DNA from: Larkinella sp965227735
GTDB taxonomy: Bacteria > Bacteroidota > Bacteroidia > Cytophagales > Spirosomataceae
Direction: 5' to 3'
NCBI RefSeq assembly: GCF_965227735.1
Contig: NZ_OZ245776.1
Coordinates: 4,216,001-4,280,000, forward strand
Length of the DNA: 64,000 nt
Positions 45,735 to 53,833 of this stretch are shown in pieces. A program made the position numbers and the translations under genes. Within the stretch, counting starts at the first letter, position 1; each line of letters begins with the position of its first letter. The notes beneath the pieces are model-generated. The model searched no databases, was not told the DNA's origin, and was given only the letters and a program-made list of their open reading frames with translations.

Positions 45735-46676
45735 TTACTGATCGTCTTCCGCGACCTCTTTTTCTTTCGGACGTTCGTAGGTGACCTTCCCTTTGTCGTC
45801 CCACTCGCTGATGACGTACGGTTCGAATTCTTCGGTCCAGCGGTCGCGGCCGTATTGGGTGATTTTCTTGCGTTGCCGCCGGAACTGGTAGTATTCGATC
45901 CAGCGACCGACTTTCACGCCGTTGTCATACTTGCCTTCAGCCGCCAGTTGGCCCCCTTCGTAGAACGCCATATACTGCCCGTTGACTTTCCCAAACTCCT
46001 TCGGCAACACTTCCTTGACTTTCGTATGCGCGGAATCGTAATACGTAATCTCGGATTCGGCGGGAAAACCGCGATCCCATTTTTGCTTATCGAGGAGTTT
46101 ATAATTGGCGTCGTATTTTTCCCAGCGGCCGTCTTTGGCACCCACGTAATAGTAGCCTTCTTCGAGCAGAATTCCGTTCTGATACCGCTTATACGGCCCG
46201 TGCATGATCATGACCTTTTCCTTGTCTTTGATCAGTGCCGACGAAATCCGCTGCGCTTTGGGGTCAAACCAGTAGGTTTCGCGGACGTAGGCATTCGGCT
46301 GGCGGTATTGCTTCAAAACCGTAAACTTCTCGATGATGGTGCGGTCGCCACTGCCAAACTTCGTGTATTGTTCAACAATCGGGATGCCTTCGTATTCCGT
46401 CCGGGCCAGCTTTTGCTTTTTCTTGCGTTCGGATTTATCCTTCTGGTCTTTCTTGAATTGCTTGACTTTTAGCCCCAGATCGGGCAGTGTTTCGCTCACC
46501 AGATTCTCTACACCCGTTGGCACCAGCGACAGGCCGGGTTTGTCGCCCTTGGCCGACTTCTCCGTAACCGGTGCCTGCGAGGTGGTGAAGGAGTTCTGAA
46601 CGGGCGAAGTAGTCGTCTGGGCTGTTCCCACCAGCCCGCTACCCAGCAATAACCCAAGTATCGTAATTCGTTTCAT
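45735..46676 (-). CDS. secreted YwqK/MORN-like repeat protein
   Basis: A signal peptide (MKRITILGLLLGSGLVGTAQ) is followed by a spacer and repeated strand pairs of the MORN/YwqK type: GPYKRYQNGILLEEGYYYVGAKDGRWEKYD and GQYMAFYEGGQLAAEGKYDNGVKVGRWIEYY. A charged segment (KQFKKDQKDKSERKKKQK) precedes them, and the tail is acidic. YwqK-like proteins are often labelled antitoxins in databases, but no toxin gene is adjacent and the protein is exported, so I would not call it one. It is convergent with the SGNH gene, with 2 bp between stops. Confidence 0.78.
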   Translation of the reverse strand: MKRITILGLLLGSGLVGTAQTTTSPVQNSFTTSQAPVTEKSAKGDKPGLSLVPTGVENLVSETLPDLGLKVKQFKKDQKDKSERKKKQKLARTEYEGIPIVEQYTKFGSGDRTIIEKFTVLKQYRQPNAYVRETYWFDPKAQRISSALIKDKEKVMIMHGPYKRYQNGILLEEGYYYVGAKDGRWEKYDANYKLLDKQKWDRGFPAESEITYYDSAHTKVKEVLPKEFGKVNGQYMAFYEGGQLAAEGKYDNGVKVGRWIEYYQFRRQRKKITQYGRDRWTEEFEPYVISEWDDKGKVTYERPKEKEVAEDDQ

Positions 46677-46791
46677 GCAGCGTAAATCAGTCTCAGCGGC
46701 TGAGCCGGTTTAACCTTATCAATGCAACGTTTTTGATGTGGTTTTATTTTGTCAGAAACCGTGCCTAACTTTAGTACTAAAATACTGAATT

Positions 46792-47733
46792 GTGGAAAAA
46801 GACGCTAAAATATACGTAGCTGGTCACCGGGGCATGGTTGGATCGGCCATCGTTCGGAAATTACAGTCGGAAGGATTTGAAAATCTGCTGGTTCGCACCT
46901 CGTCGGAGCTGGATCTGCGCAATCAGGCCGCGGTCGAAGATTTCTTTCAAATCGAAAAGCCGGATTACGTGGTGCTGGCTGCGGCCAAAGTGGGCGGTAT
47001 TGTCGCTAATAACACCTATCGGGCCGAATTTCTGTATGACAACCTGCTGATTGAAGCCAACATCATTCATTATTCCTACGTGGCTGGCGTCAAGAAACTG
47101 CTGTTTCTGGGTTCGTCCTGCATTTATCCAAAACTGGCTCCCCAGCCGTTGAAAGAGGAATATTTGCTGAGCGGTTTTCTGGAACCGACCAACGAGCCCT
47201 ACGCCATCGCCAAAATAACCGGGATCAAGCTGTGTGAAGCCTACCGCAGTCAGTATGGTTGCAATTTCATTTCGGCCATGCCGACCAATCTCTACGGGCC
47301 AAACGACAATTACGATTTGCAGGGTTCGCACGTGTTGCCAGCTCTGATTCGCAAATTTCACGAAGCCAAGGTCAACGACCAGCCGTTTGTGGAAGTGTGG
47401 GGGACGGGCACACCGCGCCGGGAATTCCTGCACGCCGATGACCTGGCCGACGCGTGTTTTTTCCTGTTGCAGAACTACGACGAAGCGCTGTTTGTGAACG
47501 TTGGCACCGGCGAAGACGTCACGATCCGGGAGTTGGTGGAACAGGTGCAGCAGGTGGTGGGCTACGAAGGCGAAGTTCGCTGGAATACCGACAAACCCGA
47601 TGGCACCCCCCGCAAACTGATGGACGTCTCACGTCTTCACGACATGGGCTGGAAACACACCACGGAATTGAAAGATGGTGTGGAACGGACGTACCAGGAT
47701 TTCCTGGCGAACGTGGAGTTGTATGTGGAGTGA
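46792..47733 (+). CDS. fcl: GDP-L-fucose synthase
   Basis: This short-chain dehydrogenase-like epimerase/reductase of 313 residues has the NADP motif VAGHRGMVGSA (GxxGxxG). The catalytic Ser lies in LGSSCIYPK and the Tyr/Lys pair in PYAIAKITG. The SAMPTNLYGPNDNYD and REFLHADDLADA segments are diagnostic of Fcl/WcaG. It converts GDP-4-keto-6-deoxymannose to GDP-L-fucose for surface glycans. The usual partner gmd is not in this window. The start is a GTG at 46792; no ATG occurs before the nucleotide-binding loop. Confidence 0.94.
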   Translation: MEKDAKIYVAGHRGMVGSAIVRKLQSEGFENLLVRTSSELDLRNQAAVEDFFQIEKPDYVVLAAAKVGGIVANNTYRAEFLYDNLLIEANIIHYSYVAGVKKLLFLGSSCIYPKLAPQPLKEEYLLSGFLEPTNEPYAIAKITGIKLCEAYRSQYGCNFISAMPTNLYGPNDNYDLQGSHVLPALIRKFHEAKVNDQPFVEVWGTGTPRREFLHADDLADACFFLLQNYDEALFVNVGTGEDVTIRELVEQVQQVVGYEGEVRWNTDKPDGTPRKLMDVSRLHDMGWKHTTELKDGVERTYQDFLANVELYVE

Positions 47734-47738
47734 TTTGG

Positions 47739-47840
47739 GTTATTACACAGAGTTGATCAGAGGAAATCAGGGTTGATCAGAGAAAAATAATTTAAACTCT
47801 GGTTAACTCTGATTTCCTCTGATCAACTCTGTGTAACAAC
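47739..47840. repeat. palindromic element, TTACACAG-arm family, copy 1
   Basis: Arms 47739-47770 and 47809-47840 are complementary at 31 of 32 positions (TTACACAGAGTTGATCAGAG-type). It fills the 109-bp gap between convergent fcl and AraC genes, starting 5 bp after one stop and ending 2 bp before the other. The same arm sequence recurs at 59936-60025. Confidence 0.9.
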
Positions 47841-47842
47841 AC

Positions 47843-48691
47843 TCACACCCGCACTCTTCGATAGACCATCGGCGTATGCCGGTAATACCGTTTGAAGAGT
47901 TTATTCAGGTGGCAGATGTCGGTAAACCCGAACTCGTCGGCGATTTGCGAAACCGTCAGTGAACTCAACCGCAACCGTTTTTCAACCAGCTTCAGTTTAT
48001 ACTGGATGATGTAGTGCTGCAACGATTCGCCAACCTGCTGCTTGAACAGCGCACTCAGATGACCGGGCGAATAATGGAAAACATTCGCCAACTGCTCGAT
48101 GCGCAGGGATTCGGGCTGCATGATGTGCTGACAGATGTAGGCTATAATTTTCGGGATCAGATCGGCAGAAGGCGTTGACGTCTGGATCGATTTGAGTTGT
48201 TGTTGCGAAATCTGGCGCTCAATCAGGCTCAGTATAACGCCCATCAGGGCATCGACGATCGGTGAAGAAAGCTGGCGGGGGCTTTTTTGTTCGCTCAATA
48301 GAATAGATAGCAAGGCATTCAGGTGCTGTTGATCCATCGCATTAGTAACCAGACTCCCCGTAAAACCGTGCGTGGTGTGCAGGCTGTAGGTTTTGATTCG
48401 CTTCCAGACGGTATTTTTGACGTTGACCAAACCGCTCAGGTACGCATCGGTGAACGTGAGAAAACAGAACTGGGTCTTTTCTGCCACGCTGAAGGAGTGA
48501 TGGTCTGAAGGGCCGAGAAAATATACGTCGCCCGTCGTATACGGGAAGCGGTTATCATTGATAATGTGGTACCCACTGCCCTTGCCGATCAGAATGAGTT
48601 CATAGAAGTCGTGCGTATGAACCGGCAAAAGCCATTGACTGGTTTCAACTTGCTGAACGAGCAGCGGTTCTTGTTGGAGGTAGCGTTTCAT
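47843..48691 (-). CDS. AraC family transcriptional regulator
   Basis: The 282-residue protein has an N-terminal cupin domain (HTHDFYELILIGKGSGYHII, with LGPSDHHSFS) and a C-terminal AraC helix-turn-helix pair (about 185-280, LRIEQLANVFHYSPGHLSALFKQQVGES and SQIADEFGFTDICHLNKLFKRYYRHTPMVYRR). The effector is unknown. It is divergent from the sigma54 activator gene; the shared upstream region holds the twin dyads at 48855-48889, which either protein might bind. Confidence 0.9.
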   Translation of the reverse strand: MKRYLQQEPLLVQQVETSQWLLPVHTHDFYELILIGKGSGYHIINDNRFPYTTGDVYFLGPSDHHSFSVAEKTQFCFLTFTDAYLSGLVNVKNTVWKRIKTYSLHTTHGFTGSLVTNAMDQQHLNALLSILLSEQKSPRQLSSPIVDALMGVILSLIERQISQQQLKSIQTSTPSADLIPKIIAYICQHIMQPESLRIEQLANVFHYSPGHLSALFKQQVGESLQHYIIQYKLKLVEKRLRLSSLTVSQIADEFGFTDICHLNKLFKRYYRHTPMVYRRVRV

Positions 48692-48854
48692 GCAGAAGAA
48701 CGTTTCAGGTTGTTAGGGATCGTTTTTTAAACTCTCTATACCAATGAAATGCCACCCCTTTTTTACAAATGGAAATAAACCGTATGGAATAGTTAATACT
48801 TTGATTATCAATTTTTTGCAGATTAGTTCTAGTCGGTTTGTGACTGAAACTGTC

Positions 48855-48889
48855 CTCCAACATATTGGAGTGCCTCCATTATAGTGGAG
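48855..48889. promoter_or_regulatory. twin 16-bp dyads upstream of the sigma54 activator
   Basis: CTCCAA-CATA-TTGGAG (48855-48870, perfect arms) and CTCCAT-TATA-GTGGAG (48874-48889, one arm mismatch) start 19 bp apart. A further GGAG-type half site lies just after, near 48898-48902. They are likely operator sites for a dimeric regulator. Confidence 0.6.
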
Positions 48890-48926
48890 TTGGATTTTGG
48901 AGGTTACGCCCCTGTATTCTTGTTCG

Positions 48927-48934
48927 TATCTTTG
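48927..48934 (+). promoter_or_regulatory. perfect -7 box (TATCTTTG) for the sigma54 activator gene
   Basis: The box matches TAnnTTTG exactly and lies 41 bp before the start codon. The expected -33 TTTG is not present at 19-20 nt; the nearest TTTG, at 48896-48899, is 27 nt away and next to the dyads, so activation by a bound regulator is possible. Confidence 0.5.
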
Positions 48935-48975
48935 AACACTCCGGACCGGAAACCGAATCCACAATCCAGAAAAAA

Positions 48976-51456
48976 ATGCTGTCTCCGAACGAATTGGTCC
49001 CGTCGCCTACCTTGCTCATTGTCGAGGACGAATTTATGATTGCCAATGACCTTCGGCGCATCCTGGAAAAGGCGGGCTACCAGGTTATCGGGTTGGCCGG
49101 ATCAGTTCCGGAAGCAATTACGGTGGTTGAAAAGCAGCGACCGGACATTGTCTTGCTGGACATTTTTCTGGACGGCGATCAGACCGGCATCGATCTGGCG
49201 CACTGGCTGCGTGAGGAAAATACGCCCTTCGTTTACCTGTCGGCCAACCTGACGAGCAGCGTGCTGGAATTGGCCAAAGAAACACACCCGTTCGGGTTTT
49301 TGAATAAGCCATTTCGCGAAAAAGATGTGCTGACGACGCTGGAAATCGCCCGGTATCGGCACGCCCACAGTGAAGAAGCCAAGCTAAGGCAGCAACAGGC
49401 GCTGCAAATGGCCGTGAACAATGCCATTGTAACCATTCAGGATCGCAGTCAACTTTGTCTGGCTATTGCCGATCAAATCGATCAAATTGTTCCGTTTTCG
49501 TTCTTTAACCTTCGCATCGGATTGTCCGACGAAGCCGCCAGTTACTGGCTGATGCTCCAGAAGATTGCTCCCGGAACCTTCGAGCGCATTCCATTTACTT
49601 CACTGGTGCAAAGTGACCGGCGCGACGTGATGATTGATGAAATGGTACGAGAATCAGTAGGCGATTCGGATAAACAGGGCGGTATTTTCACTGAAACCGC
49701 CTTTGATCAACTGTGCGAAAGGTACCCGGCCATTCGCTCTTGCCGGGACCGTTTTGGCGTTCGTTCGCTGGCGTTTTTTCCGATCCAATTGAAGCAGGAA
49801 TCGTCTACTACCATCCTGTTGTCCAGCACGCTTGCCGACGGTTTTTCCCGGAAAGCGTATGATGTCATTAGTCTGATTATTCCCCAGATAGCCCTGGCTC
49901 TGAACAACCTGCTGGCGTACGAAGAAATCGAAGCCCACCGACAGACCAAAGCGACGGAACTGGCCATTGTGACGGCTTTTCGGAATGGAAAAGACCGGGC
50001 AGAGATCGTTCCGCTGGTGGCCAAAGCGCTCAATAACCTCCTGCCCATCGACGGGTTGGCAATTTTTCGGATTGACTCTACGACGGCATCATCCGCCACG
50101 ACAACCGTGGTACAGAAAGCGGGCGGTTCGTTTACCTTGCTGCCCGGCCCGGACCCTCTGGTGACTCTGACAGGAATGACGCCCTGGTTTACGGAACCTG
50201 CGGGCCAACAATCGCCGGAAACGGAAAAGCAGCGGAGTTTGGCCCAGGCCGTGTATGGCAAAGGAGCCGACTGGAAATCGTTCCTCTACGTTCCGATCAT
50301 GAACAACAGCGAGCCGATGGCATCACTGTTGCTGGCGAGCAAAGCCGCCTATGCATTTACCCGAAAAGACGTACTGGTTTTGCAGGAAATCAGCAGTCAG
50401 ATCGCGCTGGCCTTGGAAAATCTGGTATCCTTTGAGCGAATCAGGGACCTGAGCGAGCAACTGGAGCGGGAGAAGACGTATTTGACGGAGGAAATTAAAA
50501 CCGGCCATAATTTTGAGGAGATTATTGGAACCAGCTCAGCCCTGAAAACCGTGTTCGAAAGTGCGGAGCAGGTCGCTAAAACGGATTCTACCGTGCTGAT
50601 TACGGGCGAAACCGGTACGGGAAAAGAGCTGATTGCCCGGGCGGTACACAACCAGTCGAACCGCAAAAACCGGTCGGTCGTGAAGGTAAACTGCGCGGCA
50701 CTTCCCTCGCAACTCATTGAATCCGAACTGTTCGGCCACGAACGGGGGAGCTACACGGGAGCCATTGAAAAACGGATTGGAAAGTTTGAACTGGCCAATG
50801 GGAGCACTATTTTTCTGGACGAAATTGGGGAGCTTCCCCTGGAGTTGCAGGCCAAACTGCTCCGGGTGATTCAGGAAAAAGAGATTGAACGACTGGGCGG
50901 AAAGGGGCCGATCCGGGTGGATGTCCGAATCATTGCGGCTACAAATCGAGACCTGCAGCAGGAGGTGACGGCGGGCCGGTTTCGCTCGGATCTGTATTAC
51001 CGACTGAATGTCTTTCCGATCCGTTTACCGCCCCTGCGCGAGCGATTGGAGGATTTGCTGCCGCTGACGACGCATTTCCTGCAAAAAATCGGCAAAAAAC
51101 TGGGAAAACCGCTGACCGGAATTGCCAATTCGTCGTTGCAGCAGATGAGGCAGTATGCCTGGCCGGGCAACATTCGGGAACTGGAGCATGTACTGGAGCG
51201 GGCGGCCATTCTGTCGCGCACCAACACGCTGGAACTCGCCGAGCCGCTGCTGACGGGTTTGGCGGTTCCGTCGGTTGTTTCAACGTTTGAGGTGGAACCT
51301 TTGCAGGCCACGATGCGAACGGCGATTCTGGCGGCTCTGGCAAAATCCGGCAATCGCATCCGGGGCGAAGGTGGGGCCGCCGAACTCCTGAACATCAAAC
51401 CGACGACGCTGGAAGCGCGCATGAAAAAGCTGAACATCACCGTTCGGCCCGTTTAA
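48976..51456 (+). CDS. receiver-GAF-sigma54 AAA+ transcriptional activator
   Basis: Domains in order are: a receiver (about 12-125; Asp62 in LLDIFLDGD), one or two GAF-like segments (about 155-320 and 340-500), a sigma54-interacting AAA+ domain (about 520-750) with Walker A GETGTGKE from residue 544 and Walker B IFLDEIGELP, and a Fis-type helix-turn-helix (about 790-826). The loop that contacts sigma54, normally GAFTGA, reads GSYTGA at 591-596. The phospho-donor is probably one of the two convergent TPR kinases. The ATG at 48976 excludes an upstream stretch that contains the promoter. Confidence 0.92.
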   Translation: MLSPNELVPSPTLLIVEDEFMIANDLRRILEKAGYQVIGLAGSVPEAITVVEKQRPDIVLLDIFLDGDQTGIDLAHWLREENTPFVYLSANLTSSVLELAKETHPFGFLNKPFREKDVLTTLEIARYRHAHSEEAKLRQQQALQMAVNNAIVTIQDRSQLCLAIADQIDQIVPFSFFNLRIGLSDEAASYWLMLQKIAPGTFERIPFTSLVQSDRRDVMIDEMVRESVGDSDKQGGIFTETAFDQLCERYPAIRSCRDRFGVRSLAFFPIQLKQESSTTILLSSTLADGFSRKAYDVISLIIPQIALALNNLLAYEEIEAHRQTKATELAIVTAFRNGKDRAEIVPLVAKALNNLLPIDGLAIFRIDSTTASSATTTVVQKAGGSFTLLPGPDPLVTLTGMTPWFTEPAGQQSPETEKQRSLAQAVYGKGADWKSFLYVPIMNNSEPMASLLLASKAAYAFTRKDVLVLQEISSQIALALENLVSFERIRDLSEQLEREKTYLTEEIKTGHNFEEIIGTSSALKTVFESAEQVAKTDSTVLITGETGTGKELIARAVHNQSNRKNRSVVKVNCAALPSQLIESELFGHERGSYTGAIEKRIGKFELANGSTIFLDEIGELPLELQAKLLRVIQEKEIERLGGKGPIRVDVRIIAATNRDLQQEVTAGRFRSDLYYRLNVFPIRLPPLRERLEDLLPLTTHFLQKIGKKLGKPLTGIANSSLQQMRQYAWPGNIRELEHVLERAAILSRTNTLELAEPLLTGLAVPSVVSTFEVEPLQATMRTAILAALAKSGNRIRGEGGAAELLNIKPTTLEARMKKLNITVRPV

Positions 51457-51460
51457 TCCA

Positions 51461-53788
51461 TCAAGTCGTCTGCAAAACCGCCCGCACCGGTTTTTTAGCC
51501 ACGCTGAATAACAGGCTGATTTCCACCCCGTTTTCCTGTGTAATCTCCAATTGTCCCCTGATCTGTTTACTCAAACCGCGAATCATTGTCAGACCCAGCG
51601 AGTTGCTGCGGGCAACATCAAACCCGGCGGGCAATCCCACACCATCATCGCTGATCATCAGTCGGTAGGTCTGCTCTTCGACGCTCGTCAGGGTGACGAT
51701 AACGGTGCCGGGACGGTTTTGGGGAAAAGCATATTTGAGCGAATTTGTGACGGCTTCGTTGATAATCAGGCCTAACGGCGTGGCCAGGGCTACATCGAAT
51801 TGGACATCGACACTCATGACCTGGGGGTGAATGGTGTTGAACCGGTCGAAGGATTCGATGAGGTAATCCACAATTTCGTGGATGTATTCCCGCATGTTGA
51901 TCTGGGCCAGATTGTCGGATTGATAGAGTTTCTGGTGAATCAGCGCCATGACCTGCACCCGGTTCTGGCTCTCGCGGATGGCCGCCAGAGCGGTCGGATC
52001 GTTGAGGAAATCAAACTGGGAGTTGAGCATGCTGGAAATGACCTGTAGGTTGTTCTTAACCCGGTGGTGAATCTCCCGCAGCATCCATTCGCGTTCTTCC
52101 AGCAGTTGTTCTTTTTCGCTCAACAACGTATTTTTTTCGATGAGCAGGTGTTGAAGCGACCGATTTTTCTGATCAATCAGCTGTTGTTTGGCTTCCAGTT
52201 GTTGGTTGGTACGCTGTTTCAGCCGGTAGCGGTTGTAGGTCAATCCCAGTAATAGCATTAATAAAACCGCTCCGCCAATCATGCTGTTCCGCTGAAGTTC
52301 CTTTTGTTCCAGGCTAACCTGTTGAGCCAGGTTCTTATTTTGAAGAAGTTGGATATTCTTTCCCTTGAGCAGGATTTCCTGGTCTTTTTTTTCCGTCTCA
52401 AAAGCTACCTGTAGATTGGCAATCTCCTTATTTTTTCGCTCATTCAATAAGGAGTCCTGCGTGGCTTTATACAACTTAAAATGATGGATTGCAGAACGCA
52501 AATCGCCCCGGGCCGAATCAACCTGAAAAGCTAACAAATGACCGTAGGCAATCTGATCTTTCTGAGTAGTTTGATTGGCCGCAATCTGATATTCGTCTAT
52601 ATACTGTTGAGCCCGCTTGATTTGATTGGTAAGGAGGAAAAACCGGATCGCATATTTACAGCCAACCAAAAATGATGAATTTGCCTTTGTGGGTAATTGC
52701 GAAAATTGAACGGTAAGTTGATCACAATACCGCCGGGCCTTCGGATAATTCCAGGTTTCCTGATAGTAATGGAGGTAATAACCAGTAATTCTGATTTTTT
52801 CTTCCAGCCCTTTCGCAGGATAATTCGTTGTTAAGTCCTTCAAAAGAAATAGACTTGACTTGCTGGCCCCTAGAAACTTATAGGTTTCCAACAAGTTTAC
52901 ACCTACATAATTAACCGAAAGTGTGTCATGATACTCTTTAGCGATACGAAGCGCGTTCTCGTACGAATTACGGGCCGATTGATAATCCTGTAATTTATAG
53001 TAAGTCATACCCAGTCGGTTATGGATGGTGCATAATTGAAGCGATGTGTCTTTACGCAGCACGGCGGTCTTCAACGCCAGCAGTCCATACTTAAGACCAT
53101 TTTGAAAATCCCCCAGTTTATTACTGACGTCCCCTAGCAAGTCATACACACCCTGTAGGTCAGCATAATTAATTTGTTTGTATATCGCCAGTGCCCGCTT
53201 CAACTGTTTCAACGCTTCTACATTCTCATTCCTTATATTGTTTAAATCCCCTAAAACCTTCAGAGTGGTTGCCAGTCGTTCCCATTGCCTGGTTTTTTCA
53301 AAGAGAGGGAGGGCGGCTGCATACTGTTGAATTTTTTCGTTCAGTTCTTCCTGGGATATACCATACGTGTCGCCCATTTCCAGATACGCGGCTGCCAGGC
53401 CAGCCGCGTGATGATGTTTCATAAAGATATGAATGGCCATTTGATCGTAGGTACGGGCAAGTTGCCTTTTTCCTTTTTCCCGGTATGCCTGACCGCCGAT
53501 CAGGTAAGCGGTACCTTGTCCTTTTGAATAGGCCAAAGAACGACTCAAATGGTAAGCTTGCCGCACCAGCAGCAGGGCCGTATCCAGATCGCTTGCCTGC
53601 TCGCCCGGTTTGAGGATGTAACTCCGGGCCAGTTCCAGCAGCAGATTTGCCCGATTGGTATCGGGACGGCTTTGCTTGAGAACAATCTTCAGGCTGTCGA
53701 TGGAATGAGTGGGGGGCTGTGCCAATGTATCGGGTACCTGAATTAGCAGAGTGGCCCAAAAAAGAACGAAACGTAAAAAGTATCGCAT
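51461..53788 (-). CDS. TPR-containing membrane sensor kinase, HisKA_2 type (paralogue 1)
   Basis: A signal peptide (MRYFLRFVLFWATLLIQVPDTLAQ) is followed by a periplasmic TPR array (about residues 30-470), a coiled coil, a membrane helix (GGAVLLMLLLGLTYNRY), a second coiled coil and a HisKA_2 domain with the phospho-His in EIHHRVKNNLQ (His574/575). A HATPase_c domain follows (NEAVTNSLKYAF, DDGVGLP, NSLGLTMIRGL). It is convergent with the sigma54 activator (4 bp between stops) and in tandem with a close paralogue, so these kinases are the natural candidates to phosphorylate it. The TPR region should sense a periplasmic protein or peptide. Confidence 0.9.
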   Translation of the reverse strand: MRYFLRFVLFWATLLIQVPDTLAQPPTHSIDSLKIVLKQSRPDTNRANLLLELARSYILKPGEQASDLDTALLLVRQAYHLSRSLAYSKGQGTAYLIGGQAYREKGKRQLARTYDQMAIHIFMKHHHAAGLAAAYLEMGDTYGISQEELNEKIQQYAAALPLFEKTRQWERLATTLKVLGDLNNIRNENVEALKQLKRALAIYKQINYADLQGVYDLLGDVSNKLGDFQNGLKYGLLALKTAVLRKDTSLQLCTIHNRLGMTYYKLQDYQSARNSYENALRIAKEYHDTLSVNYVGVNLLETYKFLGASKSSLFLLKDLTTNYPAKGLEEKIRITGYYLHYYQETWNYPKARRYCDQLTVQFSQLPTKANSSFLVGCKYAIRFFLLTNQIKRAQQYIDEYQIAANQTTQKDQIAYGHLLAFQVDSARGDLRSAIHHFKLYKATQDSLLNERKNKEIANLQVAFETEKKDQEILLKGKNIQLLQNKNLAQQVSLEQKELQRNSMIGGAVLLMLLLGLTYNRYRLKQRTNQQLEAKQQLIDQKNRSLQHLLIEKNTLLSEKEQLLEEREWMLREIHHRVKNNLQVISSMLNSQFDFLNDPTALAAIRESQNRVQVMALIHQKLYQSDNLAQINMREYIHEIVDYLIESFDRFNTIHPQVMSVDVQFDVALATPLGLIINEAVTNSLKYAFPQNRPGTVIVTLTSVEEQTYRLMISDDGVGLPAGFDVARSNSLGLTMIRGLSKQIRGQLEITQENGVEISLLFSVAKKPVRAVLQTT

Positions 53789-53833
53789 GCCGAAAACCGG
53801 TTAATGAATGTCACTACAAAATTTTCAAGGGCG

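Noticed and set aside
45735..46676. Calling the YwqK-like protein an antitoxin
   Set aside because: It has a signal peptide and no toxin gene is adjacent.
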